From: Capra hircus
Lineage: Eukaryota; Chordata; Mammalia; Artiodactyla; Bovidae
Reading direction: 5' to 3'
DNA: 64,000 bases
NCBI RefSeq assembly: GCF_001704415.2
Contig: NC_030824.1
Coordinates: 36,203,022-36,267,021 of the forward strand
Notes under the pieces: model-generated
What the model saw: only the letters and a program-made list of their open reading frames with translations
Told to the model about the DNA's origin: nothing
Databases searched by the model: none
Made by a program: the position numbers and the translations under genes
Shown: positions 23,990-33,150 of the stretch, one piece after another
How positions within the stretch are numbered: position 1 is the stretch's first letter
How the letters are laid out: each line of letters begins with the position of its first letter

Positions 23990-23998
23990 TTGAAAAGT

Positions 23999-24005
23999 TG
24001 AGTCA
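23999..24005 (+). promoter_or_regulatory. AP-1-type site (TGAGTCA)
   Basis: An exact TGAGTCA lies about 250 bases above the inferred transcript start. A potential AP-1 site has been described at a similar distance in the human FGF2 promoter, so it may be the conserved counterpart. Occupancy is not shown. Confidence 0.5.
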
Positions 24006-24251
24006 CGGCTGGTTGCTCAGCGAAAGCTCCGCAATGTGGAGAAAGTCGAAACGTGGTTTGGGCTGCGCGGAGCTGGGCTGGGGCGACTTCTGGGGAACCG
24101 GCGGGGCTGAGCCCCTAGAGCGGCGGAGGCCTGGGCCAGAGCCTCCCGCCGCGTCCCCGCACCTCCCCCGGCCCTGGCTCTCCCCCTCGGGCTCCCGGGG
24201 CACGGATGTCGCGCGCTTGCGTCCTGAGGCCCGAGCGCCCGACCCAGACAC

Positions 24252-24310
24252 CCGCCCCAGAAAACCCGGAGCGAGTAGGGGGCGGTGCGCCGGAAGGGAG
24301 GCGGGCGGGG
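24252..24310 (+). promoter_or_regulatory. GC boxes (Sp1-type) around the FGF2 start
   Basis: Three GC-box cores are visible: CCGCCCC at 24252-24258, GGGGGCGG ending at 24284, and GGGCGGGG at 24303-24310. A GC-box, TATA-less core fits known FGF2 promoters. Some of these boxes may fall inside the transcribed leader. Confidence 0.55.
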
Positions 24311-24340
24311 GGCGTGGGGGGTCGTGGGCGTCGGGGGTGG
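24303..24340 (+). promoter_or_regulatory. G-quadruplex candidate at the start of the FGF2 leader
   Basis: Five G-runs of 3-6 bases lie within 38 bases (24303-24305, 24307-24312, 24316-24321, 24326-24328 and 24333-24337), with loops of 1-4 bases. All are on the sense strand, so they would be present in the RNA if the transcript starts near 24253. A second G-rich block follows at about 24601-24625. Confidence 0.6.
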
Positions 24341-24351
24341 AGACGTATTAG

Positions 24352-24357
24352 ATGTGA
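24352..24357 (+). promoter_or_regulatory. Minimal start-stop upstream ORF (AUG-UGA) in the FGF2 leader
   Basis: The only AUG between the predicted transcript start and the main AUG is directly followed by TGA, making a two-codon start-stop element. Its -3 base is T and its +4 base is T, a weak context. Such elements can hold initiating ribosomes in other systems; a function here is inference. Confidence 0.55.
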
Positions 24358-24520
24358 CGCCGCGGCCCGGCGGGTAGCAGACCGGCGGACGCGGTGCCCG
24401 CGGTGGCGAGCGGATCCCGGGTGCTGCGGCTTAGGGAGGCGGCCCTCCCGAGAGCGGCGGCCGCAGAGGCATCCAGCCCTCACCCCCCGATCCCGGACCG
24501 CCGGGCACCCCGCGCTCTAG

Positions 24521-24556
24521 GACAGGCGGAGAGGGAAGCGGCCGAACAGCTCGAGG
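24521..24556 (+). other. Last open stretch above the first CUG; frame closed by TAG at 24518-24520
   Basis: Reading upstream from the CTG at 24557 in the FGF2 frame, 12 sense codons precede TAG at 24518. Nothing translated in this frame can start above 24521, so the extension is at most 65 codons. This region still aligns by eye with the human 34-kDa extension. Confidence 0.85.
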
Positions 24557-24715
24557 CTGGGGGCTCGCGGGCGCGGCCGCGTGCCGCGGGGAGGGAGGCT
24601 GGGGGGCCGGGGCCGGGGCCGCGCCCCGGAGCGCGTCGGAGGCCGGGGCCGGGGCGCGGCGGCTCCCCGCGCGGCTCCAGGGGCTCGGGGACCCCGCCAG
24701 GGCCTTGGTGGGGCC
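24557..24715 (+). CDS. FGF2: FGF2 N-terminal extension from non-AUG (CUG) starts, high-molecular-weight isoforms
   Basis: The AUG frame stays open upstream and holds CTG at 24557 and CTG at 24599, each with A at -3 and G at +4. They lie 53 and 39 codons before the AUG, predicting proteins of 208 and 194 residues, close to the human CUG-initiated 24- and 22-kDa forms (210 and 196). The extension is arginine/glycine-rich with repeated GRGR motifs (for example LGGRGRGRAPERVGG), the known methylated nuclear-localisation region of these isoforms. Where human has the middle (22.5-kDa) CUG, this sequence has GTG at 24581 in poor context (C at -3, C at +4). Use of the two CUGs is inferred from the family and the strong contexts; it cannot be proven from sequence alone. 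Confidence 0.8.
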
Positions 24716-24893
24716 ATGGCCGCCGGGAGCATCACCACGCTGCCAGCCCTGCCGGAGGACGGCGGCAGCGGCGCTTTCCCGCCCGGCCACTTCAAGGACC
24801 CCAAGCGGCTGTACTGCAAGAACGGGGGCTTCTTCCTGCGCATCCACCCCGACGGCCGAGTGGACGGGGTCCGCGAGAAGAGCGACCCTCACA
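24716..24893 (+). CDS. FGF2: FGF2 coding exon 1 (AUG-initiated 18-kDa form, residues 1-59 plus one base)
   Basis: Encodes the N-terminal 59 residues of fibroblast growth factor 2, beginning MAAGSITTLPALPEDGG and ending EKSDPH. There is no signal peptide, as expected for a protein exported by the unconventional FGF2 route. Visible landmarks are the flexible acidic/glycine N-terminal tail (about 1-28), the start of the beta-trefoil core at KRLYCKNGGFFLRI (30-43) including Cys34, and the PDGR motif (45-48), one of two DGR motifs in FGF2. The AUG has a strong context (G at -3 and +4). The exon ends with a single A followed by GTGAGT, a consensus donor, leaving phase 1. The sequence agrees with mammalian FGF2 as I recall it. 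The track ORF running past 24893 into GTGAGT is intron read-through. Confidence 0.98.
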
Positions 24894-25494
24894 GTGAGTG
24901 CTCCCCAGGTCTTCCTCGCCGGTGCCGTCTTCATCCCCTGCGGTTCTCTCCCCCGCCCCTGCCTTCCAGCCTCCGCGCTCCTTCTTCCTCTTCACTGTGA
25001 CCCCAGTGGGACTTGTGGTTTCTCTCGGCTCGGCCCTCGGCGGTTTCGGGCTCACCACTCGCCCCCTCCTGCCCCGAGCTGCGGTGGCGGTAGACGCTCC
25101 TCCAGGCTTTGGAGTGTGCCGGCTGCTCAGCTAACCCAGTCCCCTGGGCCCCGAGTCCCGGTGCCCGGGCTTTGCGGGCGGCTCCCTGGGCGCAGACAAC
25201 CTGTCGCGTCGGGGGTGCCCGGCGGCTGAGCAGAGGTGAGCGGCCCAGCGAGGTGCCGCCCGCGCCCCGAGCCTGAAGTTCCGACCGCTTCTATGGGATG
25301 CCCGTTGTCTTCGGGGCAAAGCCAGGAGGGACCGCAGCCCAATTAAAAGATCCTTGTTGGAAAGATACTTTGCATCAGGTTTGAGGATCAAATAGGAGTT
25401 TGAAGTGCGCAGAGGACTCAATTTACTAGTCTACAGTTGCATTTTCTGTAATAATAATAATATATCTGTGGTAATAGAAATAAGATTGGTCTGA

Positions 25495-25680
25495 GGCGTT
25501 AGTTGTCAAACTAAGAGTGCATAAGAATCACCTGCAAAGTGTGTTTGTTGTGTGATTCATGGCTGAACCATCTCCCAGAGTTTCAGATCGCTTAGGTCTG
25601 GAGTGGGGCCTCATTTGCATTTCTGACTAGTTCCCAGGTGATGCTGACCTGGGAGCACAGTTTGAGAACCCGCTGGTCTA
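25495..25680 (+). mobile_element. MER5A DNA transposon (hAT-Charlie, non-autonomous)
   Basis: AGAGTGCATAAGAATCACCTGC, TAGGTCTGGAGTGGGGCC, TTCCCAGGTGATGCTGACC and the terminal GTTTGAGAACCCGCTGG match the MER5A consensus as I recall it. Confidence 0.85.
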
Positions 25681-25924
25681 GAGAAAGAGGAAGGAAAGAG
25701 GTATAAAATAGGCTGATAAAAATAGATGAGTTTGAAGTGAGAGAAAGAGATCAGGTATTTTTTAACTGTCATCCTGTAAGTGCAGGTAAAACATGTTTTG
25801 AAAGCTGTTTGTTCTGCTAGTCCTTCCTTAATGGTTTTCAGGTGGAAAACTTGATCCTCTGTTTTTTACCCCCAAGACCCACAAGAGGCCTTCTTTACCT
25901 TGTGATGCTAATACTGCATCCTTT
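25681..25924. other. Unassigned intronic stretch
   Basis: Nothing recognised. The 25331-25494 interval just below the CpG island is likewise featureless, with a short (AAT)n. Confidence 0.35.
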
Positions 25925-26128
25925 GGGGCTTTCCAGGTGATACTGGTGGAGAACCCACCTGCCAGTGCTGGGGATGTAAGAGGTGTGGGTTGGATCCCTG
26001 TGTTGGGAAGTTCCCCTGGAGAAGGAAATGGCACCCCACTCTAGCATTCTTGCCTGGAGACTCCCCATGGACAGAGGAACCTAGTGGGCTACCGTCCCTA
26101 GGGTCCCAAAGAGTTGGACACGGAAGGA
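25925..26128 (+). mobile_element. Bov-tA SINE, sense
   Basis: GGGGCTTTCCAGGTGATACTGG to CAAAGAGTTGGACACGGAAGG. Confidence 0.9.
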
Positions 26129-26677
26129 ACTTTGCAAGCTGTCACTCTGGGCTGAGAGTTAGGAAGAGGAGACAACTCTGCAGCCAAACCTAGCTGACAA
26201 ATTCAGTAATAGGAAATATCCCTTCATAAGAATTTGTCTTTATTGATTTCAAAATAGCAACAAGCAAAGGATTCAGGTCTGTAACTTTTTTCAGGCCTGC
26301 CATAATTAAACAATTTTCTCGACCACTTACATTATCCAGTAAAACTGAAAAGATGCTTGTAGCCCAGTATATTGGTTAGTGCTCTTTCTCTGTTTTGGTA
26401 ACTATTTAGGTTTCACAAAATTATCTTTCTGTGTGGGGTTTATTCTGTGCTAGTCTGCCTGGGCGAGGTGCACATATGTCCCAGTTAGTTTCGCTCTTTT
26501 CTAGTAGCACAAAAAGTAGTATGTTCTTTGACGAGAAGACAGAACTCTTCCCCCAGATTAGGTTTATATCGGGGCTTCCTTTAGTACATTTTCTTCCAGA
26601 CATTTTATGAGTTGCAGGTATTTTCTTTGACGCTCTTAATGCCCTATTTCCTTTAAAACAAAACTGGATAGGGGCTG
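26129..26677. other. Unassigned intronic stretch
   Basis: AT-rich; no gene or named repeat. The antisense ORF 26421-26843 crosses into a SINE and is not called. Confidence 0.4.
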
Positions 26678-26897
26678 GGCTTTCCAGGTGGCGCAGTGGT
26701 AAGGAACCCGCCTGCCAATACAGGAGATGCAGGAGATACTGGTTCGATCCCTGGGTTGGGTAGATCTCCTGGAAAAGGGAACGGCAACCAACTCCAGTAT
26801 TCTCGTCTAGGAAATCCCATGAGCGGAGGAGCCTGGCAGGCACAGTCCACGGGGTGGCAGGAAATCAGACATGACTGAGTGACTGAGCATGCAGGCA
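26678..26897 (+). mobile_element. Bov-tA SINE, sense
   Basis: GGGCTTTCCAGGTGGCGCAGTGG to GACATGACTGAGTGACTGAGC, with a short internal duplication (GGAGATGCAGGAGATACTGG). Confidence 0.93.
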
Positions 26898-26952
26898 TGT
26901 ATGGGAGTTAGTAAGGATAATTCTGAATTGCATATTACATTCCCACCCTCAA

Positions 26953-27138
26953 AGGTTAAAGTGTCTGCCTCCAATGCGGGAGACCCGGGTTCGGTCCCTG
27001 GGTCGGGAAGATCTCCTGCAGAAGGAAATGGCAACCCACTCCAGTACTATTGCCTGGAGAATCCCATGGACGGAGGAGCCTGGTAGGCTACAGTCCACAG
27101 GGTTGCAAAGAGTCGGATACAACTGAGCAACTTGACTT
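26953..27138 (+). mobile_element. Bov-tA SINE, sense, lacking its head
   Basis: GTCTGCCTCCAATGCGGGAG to GAGTCGGATACAACTGAGC. The tRNA-derived first part is missing. Confidence 0.9.
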
Positions 27139-27219
27139 AACTTTTTATTCCCAGTTTTGGGCTGGGCCATCATTACTGTATTCTTATTTTAACTTATTTT
27201 ATTGTATTCTTATTTTAAC

Positions 27220-27434
27220 TTAATGGTCTGAAATAGGATTGATACTCTCCAGGGGACATTTGGCAATGCCTGGAGATGTTTCTACTTGTCATGCCTGGAA
27301 GGATGCTACTGTCATTTGCTAAGTAGAGGCCAGGGATGTTACAGTGCACAGGATACCTCCCTAATCGCTCAGCAAAAAAATAAAAAATGTTCTGACCATA
27401 AACTTTAATAGTATTAAGGCTGAGAAACCCTGCC
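27220..27434 (+). mobile_element. MER20 DNA transposon (hAT-Charlie, non-autonomous)
   Basis: CAGGGGACATTTGGCAATGCC, GTAGAGGCCAGGGATGTTAC and the terminal GGCTGAGAAACCCTGCC match MER20 as I recall it. Confidence 0.85.
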
Positions 27435-30253
27435 AACCTGATAAGTAGCTAAAGACCTTCAAAGGTAGAGAGTAGAGTACTCATCCAGAGTGATGAGTAC
27501 TGATTTTTTTTTTATGAGTACTGATTTTTAACAATCACCTTGTACCAGGTGATAGACTGACAAGAATATAAACCTGAAAATGATCAATTTAAATGACTTT
27601 TGTATAGGCCAACCTGGACAATATGTTTAATTAAGGACAGTGTTTTGTTTTTTCCCTGACATATCAAAGGTGTACTAATAGTTGACAAAACCAGGAGGAG
27701 ACTGTTAGGAAATATATAGGAGAAACAATGCCATACCAGTATCCTCTTAACCATATCCCCTCCATTCCCCTAAAGGAGCAAAACTGATCAGCAAACGTGG
27801 AGAAATAAAAGCGGTTAATGCTTGCTACAGCTTCCCACCGAATTAAGGTTCAGATATCTAGACATATTTGAAACATTGGAAAACCCAAGGCCCCCTCCCT
27901 CAAACTGGTTTGTCCATACACCCAAAATCCATCACTGGAGATTTATTCCTTTGGCATAACTCTCTGTCCAGATGTTTCTAAAATGCAAACGCAGTGTGTT
28001 CTCAGAATCCACAGTCTCCATCTGTGGTGACGACGGCTGACAGCCCTACACCATTTCTATGAGGGACTTGAGCCTCGGTGGGTGCTGGAGCCTGCGGGAA
28101 ACCCTGGACCTGGGTCCTCATGGATACGGGGCGGAGGGTGCCTCTGGAAGGACGAGTGGAGCAGTTACCTGGGTTTAACATTTCATGTGAATTAAATTGT
28201 GTGTGCACGATTTCTTCCCCCAAAGCTGACCAGCAGGACTGCAGTTGAGAGGGGAGGCTGTGAAGTCGGTGGCATGAATGTGGGGCGCTGGTCAGGGGCA
28301 GGGGACATGGTTAGGTTCTGAAGGGACACAGGGCAGGGTGGTGTGGGGCCAGGCGGACAGCTGCAGGAAGCGCGGGCCAATGACACCGCCAGCGTTTCCA
28401 GCTTCCCAGTTTTGCTGGAGATCACCTGTGTTTCTCCCCAGGTTCTCTCTTGAATTGTTTTCACATCAAAAGGCCCACTTTCCTGCACTTTTCTCACAAT
28501 CCTGAAATAACCTGTATTTGACACGAGTGTGTTGATAAAAGCAAGATGAAAAGAAAGACAGGGCCAGTATGGGTGCCGCACATCCACCTTCCCTTTGGTG
28601 TCCCGGTTGTTTTGCCAGGCCCCTTCCACTTGCCCATGGGGATGTGTAACGGAAATATATGCTCTGAAGTACTGAACCATGTGAAAACATTCAGAAGAGA
28701 GCACATTTTATCCCAGGCCGCACGTTCAACATGCGGTGGAGTATAGTAAGGGCAAAGTGTACTGCTTGTGTACATTTTAGCATTAAATTTATTCCAGATG
28801 CTTTTATTTTGGAAAAAATGAAGGTAGTTAGAAGTGCTGGAGCCACCTTTGGGTCTTCTCCTGGGACCGCCTGCTTGCCACACTCCTCCGGCTTCTGGCC
28901 TCCAGAAGACACTGAGCCTTGAAGAGGCTGAGGGACGTGCCCACCCCCAAGTGGAGCAAGGCTGGGATCCTGTCTGACTCCCACCCTCTGTGCCACCGCA
29001 CATATTCCATGGAGCCCCGTCATTAAAAACGAACTGTTCACCAGCCTCATTTTGTAGAAGAGGAGATTGAGGTCCAAAGGCGGAACTGATTGCCTGAGTT
29101 TACCTGCCGATTCTTGCCCACCTGCCCCCTTGTGGACTATCCCTGCCGTTCTGGCTTTTTAGGCTTCTTCCACTTCAAAATATTGACATAGTCAGTTGCT
29201 CTGGGGAGTTATTATGAGTTCACAGGTTGCCTCTGGTTGTACCCCTGGAGTAACGAAGAAAGCCACCTTTTCTTCTCTTCCTTTATGTCAGTGGAACTTT
29301 TGATTGATGACACCAGATTCTCCCTCCTCCACACACATACACTTTTTTGGGTAATATCTGGCAAGTGGATCCCACCAATTTACTTTAATAAGCATACTGT
29401 TTACTCTAATGCCATTTGTGTGCAGTAAACAAATGAAGTAAGAACCCAATAGCTCATTTAATTGTGGAAATCGTGTAATTGGTTCAGCAATGAAAGGACA
29501 ATTCATGAGTCATGGATATTACCACACCTTAGGAGCCTTTTAAAATGAGTTTGGTGCCAAGTGACTTCAGCCTAGAACTGGCAATATCCTGTGACATGCC
29601 CTGAGGGCTTTCTTTGTGTTTATAAAGTGGCCATTCCATAATTAGATTTTGACACAGGTATGAGAAGTGGATTCTGAGTATTATGTTCAGATTTATGATG
29701 TTTTAAATGGATAGCTGAGATTTTTAGGTGTAATTTGAAAAAACGTTATAGACGAAACGAGAGTCATCCTCAATACATTATAATTATAAAATTGACTGTT
29801 CATCTACATATTGATTCTCAGAAATTGCCATCAGCAGTATTGAAAAAAGGCAGTGTAAGGTCTCGCATTATTAGAATTGTTATTTTCTGGCCAAAAGATG
29901 CCTGGGGAACAGGGAGGTAACTACTCACATGCCAGTGCCTTTACTTGTTTTTCAAAACCCCCTGCTTGGGCTCCTTTGTCTTGTAACAAACATCTGTGAG
30001 AGACTGGCCTGGGGTAACCACTCTATTACTGGGAATTGGAACAAGACAAGTCAGCACATTTGGACTTGAACCTTAACCTCATTACCGTATCCTCTCCAAA
30101 CAAGTATTCTTGGTTCTATTTTGTTTTTCAGCTTGTCATTTTCTGCACTCTGAAACCAGGGATCTGGTCTTATGCTTAACTTGTATGTTGTCAAGCGTTT
30201 GGCTGTTGACAAAATAATTCAAGTAACAATTATCATTGTGGAATTTTCATTGT
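27435..30253. other. Mostly unassigned intronic stretch
   Basis: No gene supported. 28192-29077 is more GC-rich and has overlapping minus-strand ORFs of 128-170 codons in several frames without recognisable domains. MIR-like antisense pieces are visible at about 28922-28990 and 29035-29100 (CTCATTTTGTAGAAGAGGAGA). Confidence 0.4.
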
Positions 30254-30458
30254 GTCACTGGTGGCTCGGGGGGGTAAAGAATCTGCCTGCAGTGCAAGAG
30301 ACCTGGGTTTTACCCCTGGATCGGGAAGATCCTTTGGAGAAGGAATGACTACCTACTGCAGTATTCTTGCTTGGAGAATCCCGTGGGCAGAGGAGCCTGG
30401 TGGGTTACAGTGCATGGGGTTGCAAGAGTGCGACATGGCTTAGTGACTAAACTGCCAC
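30254..30458 (+). mobile_element. Bov-tA SINE, sense
   Basis: GGTGGCTCGGGGGGGTAAAGAATC to GACATGGCTTAGTGACTAAAC. Confidence 0.9.
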
Positions 30459-30521
30459 CACCACAGCAATGGTAAATGCAGTTGTGGCACCAGGATTTTC
30501 AGTGTTCCCTTACTGCATCCA

Positions 30522-30801
30522 CTGCTGCTGCTGCTGCTGCTAAGTCGCTTCAGTCGTGTCGGACTCTGTGTGACCCCATAGACGGCAGCCCACCAGGCTC
30601 CCCCGTCCCTGGGGATTCTTCAGGCAAGAACACTGGAGTGGGTTGCCATTTCCTTCTCCAATGCATGAAAGTGAAAAGTGAAAGTGAAGTCACTCAGTCG
30701 TGTCCGACTGTTCGAGACCCCATGGACTGCAGCCTACCAGGCTCCTATCCATGGGATTTTCCAGGCAAGAGTACTGGAGTGGGGTGCCGTTGCCTTCTCC
30801 G
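30522..30801 (-). mobile_element. Bov-A2 SINE, antisense, probable 7-bp target-site duplication
   Basis: (CTG)n head, TAAGTCGCTTCAGTCGTGTCGG, AAAGTGAAAAGTGAAAGTGAAG linker, GTTGCCTTCTCCG end. GCATCCA occurs at 30515-30521 and 30802-30808. Confidence 0.95.
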
Positions 30802-30808
30802 GCATCCA

Positions 30809-31186
30809 TTGTTAGGGGGTAGCTATTGCTTTCTCTCTCTAAGCTAGGTTATTTATGGCCATAGGAATTTAGGCAGGGAATAAAGGAAAAATGGCAACTC
30901 CCAGGAAACCTCACCCATTGAGCCATATACCACATAGTTCTTAGAAACTGGATTAGTCCCATTCTAAATTCCTGTGGGATATTTTTAGTTTGAAGAAATT
31001 TGGAGGGCCTAGAGGCAACAGATAGCCGATACTCAGTTTTTAATTTATGTCTCCTCCCAGTTGTTCCCTGTCACTCTTCCTGCATAGGGTGACTTTTGAG
31101 TTGACTGGTATATCCTTAATACTTACTCATTCATTTACAGTAATCAGTAATGTGTATGTGTGTTTGCATTTGGATTTTCTTTTAAA
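30809..31186. other. Unassigned intronic stretch
   Basis: Nothing recognised. Confidence 0.35.
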
Positions 31187-31335
31187 AAATTATTTATTTG
31201 GCTGCTCTGGATCTTAGTTGCTGCATGTGAACTCTTAGTTGCCACAAGTGGGGTCTAGTTCCCTGAACAGGATCGAACCCAGGCCCCTCTGTTGGGAGTG
31301 CAGAGGCTTAGTCACTGGAAAACCAGAGAAGTCGC
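31187..31335 (-). mobile_element. tRNA-derived cetartiodactyl SINE, antisense, short form
   Basis: TATTTATTTGGCTGCTCTGGATC, ACAGGATCGAACCCAGGCC and AAAACCAGAGAAGTCGCGG form the complement of a CHR-like SINE, somewhat diverged. Confidence 0.8.
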
Positions 31336-32899
31336 GGGCATTTGTATTTTCAAAGGGCTACTTACTTCCTCAAATGAGGTTACCCTCTAAATTAAATTAT
31401 CCTATAAAATTCTAAAGTGTAAAGTTCACAGATTTTTTTAGGATATTGCAGAGGGTGGGGAGGGAAGGTTTTTTTTGTTTGTTTTTTTCCTGTTTGTTTT
31501 GTTTTGCTTTTTAAAGGAAATTTTTGTAGCGTAGTAATGATCTGGCTACATTCTGTGAGTGGGTTATTTTCTGTGTTCATGATTTATGCACTTTGAGAAA
31601 ATTTGGCATCTTAAGGTAGGGACCATGACTTCTCCATATAAATAAACATCATAAAAGACTTGTACCTTTTACTCTGGGAATTCTCACTAAAAGTGAGCTG
31701 CTGATGAAAACATTCTATGTGGATAACTACTCATGGGACACATGCTATTCAAAGCCTGGTCAAGGTTTACAGTTCTCTTGGTATAGTAACATATACAATT
31801 AGGCACTTAGTCAGCCTTTTAATGAAGATAGTTATATGTGACAAAATTATATTTGGAAAAATGTAATTATATTGAAATATTAAAAAGCTGGCTATTAGCA
31901 TTTTTGGTGTAGTCTATAAAAAGATGAATCATTGCTCAGGATAATTAGTTTAAAGCTCTCATTATGAATTGTTTTCTTTAAAAAGCGTCTAAGATATTTA
32001 CCATGTACTGTGTGATGTAAAATTCCTCAGGTATGCTGGGCATTGTCCTCTCATTCTTCTGTGACCAGTATCCTAGAATCCCGTACTCTCTTCTACTTCA
32101 TCTCCTTTTCTCTTTCTAACTCTGGATTGTGCTTCTGGTATTCTACTTATATCGTTCTGGGCCCCGGCAGTCTTCCAGTTCAATCACACGGACTTATCCA
32201 GTTTGTCACCCTCCTTCTGACACTTGACGCCATTGTCTGCCTCTGTCTTCACCAGAATTCCTTGGCACATTAACCCGGTTTCCTCTCACCCTTCCAACCG
32301 TCTTTTCCTCTGGTCCCTCCTATCTTCGGTCTTTTGCTGTTATATCCCCCAAGGCTCTGTTTCTGCCTCTCTTTCCATCCTTCTGAATACTTGTGATCCT
32401 TCAGCACAGATCATTTCAAATCTCTCTGATTTTCTGTCTCTGTGTTAGTATCGTGATCCTGCTGCCTAAAGGACGGATGTACTGCCACAGCCTCAGTTCA
32501 TCCCGCAGAAAACAGAACATAGCATCATTTTCTCCACCTGGCACCCTTCCTACTGAATTTCTGCCTGAAATGAAATTCTTCTTCTAGTCTCCAAAACTAA
32601 ACACCTGGGATTCATCCCTGCCTCAGTGACTTTTCTTCGCCCTGTCTCTTGGTTTCCTCTGTCCTTTTCTTACCTATGAACAGACCCTCCTGACTTTCCC
32701 TCTGAAATATGACCTACCTTCTCAGTGTTACTTCAGCTGTTTACTATCCACACTCCCCTGATGCTGCCAGTGCTCCCTGCCTTCGTGATTGTCTCCGATC
32801 TGGCACAACCATCACTATTACAGTTGGGTTTTCCACTTGTGATCCTTGTTGTTGGAAAATCCTTCTTTATCATACCAATTCTCTCACACCCTGCTTCCA
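31336..32899. other. Unassigned; strongly pyrimidine-rich from about 32040
   Basis: No coding evidence. 32040-33000 is rich in CT on the plus strand, giving several short ORFs with no family match. It may be an ancient L2/CR1 body that continues to 33150. Confidence 0.4.
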
Positions 32900-33150
32900 C
32901 TCAAACTTTTCCCTGAAAAGATCTTTTACGAGCCAGCTCAGTGGTCTTTTCCTTTGTGAAACTTTCCCCTACCTTCCCAGGGAGACTTAATTGTTTCTGT
33001 CTGTGCTTTCTTTCCCCATAGTAGTTGGGATGTATTGTAGACTTAACAGTTTTTCTTGTAATTAATTGTTTACATGTCTGTCTCCTGCACTGGGACTGTG
33101 AGCTCTGTCCACTCAAAGAATGTGTGTTAAGTTCAGTGTGTACCCAACAA
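32900..33150 (+). repeat. L2-like 3' region, diverged
   Basis: The order CTTTCCCC...CATAGTAGTTGGGATG...TTAATTGTTTACATGTCTGTCTCCTGCACTGGGACTGTGAGCTC follows the L2 LINE 3' end. Confidence 0.5.

Larger units (their letters stand above)
24253..24715 (+). promoter_or_regulatory. FGF2: FGF2 5' leader (predicted, including known IRES-bearing region)
   Basis: GC-rich leader of about 460 bases. Its first bases (CCCAGAAAACCCGGAGCGAG) resemble the start of the human FGF2 mRNA leader as I recall it. It contains one AUG only (24352), immediately followed by TGA, then the CUG starts. FGF2 leaders are known to hold an internal ribosome entry site and to control isoform choice; this sequence is consistent with that role but does not prove it. 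The exact transcription start needs 5' end data. Confidence 0.7.
23990..25330 (+). promoter_or_regulatory. CpG island covering the FGF2 promoter, leader, exon 1 and start of intron 1
   Basis: Base composition changes sharply from AT-rich to GC-rich with dense CpG from about 24030 and fades by about 25330. No TATA box lies near the inferred start. Long ORFs on both strands here (for example 24394-24897 plus and 24431-24934 minus) come from the scarcity of AT-rich stop codons and are not called as genes. Confidence 0.9.

Noticed and set aside
24581..24716. Start of a 139-codon FGF2-frame ORF at 24581
   Set aside because: The codon there is GTG in poor context, and the ORF end at 25000 is intron read-through. 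Only the exon part to 24893 is coding.
24394..24934. Long ORFs of 122-167 codons on both strands across the CpG island
   Set aside because: They overlap FGF2 exon 1 in other frames and arise because GC-rich DNA lacks stop codons. The compositions are Arg/Pro/Ala/Gly-rich with no domain.
28192..28704. 170-codon minus-strand ORF as a possible nested gene
   Set aside because: No recognisable domain, several competing frames on the same DNA and no promoter or splice evidence; kept only as a low-interest finding.
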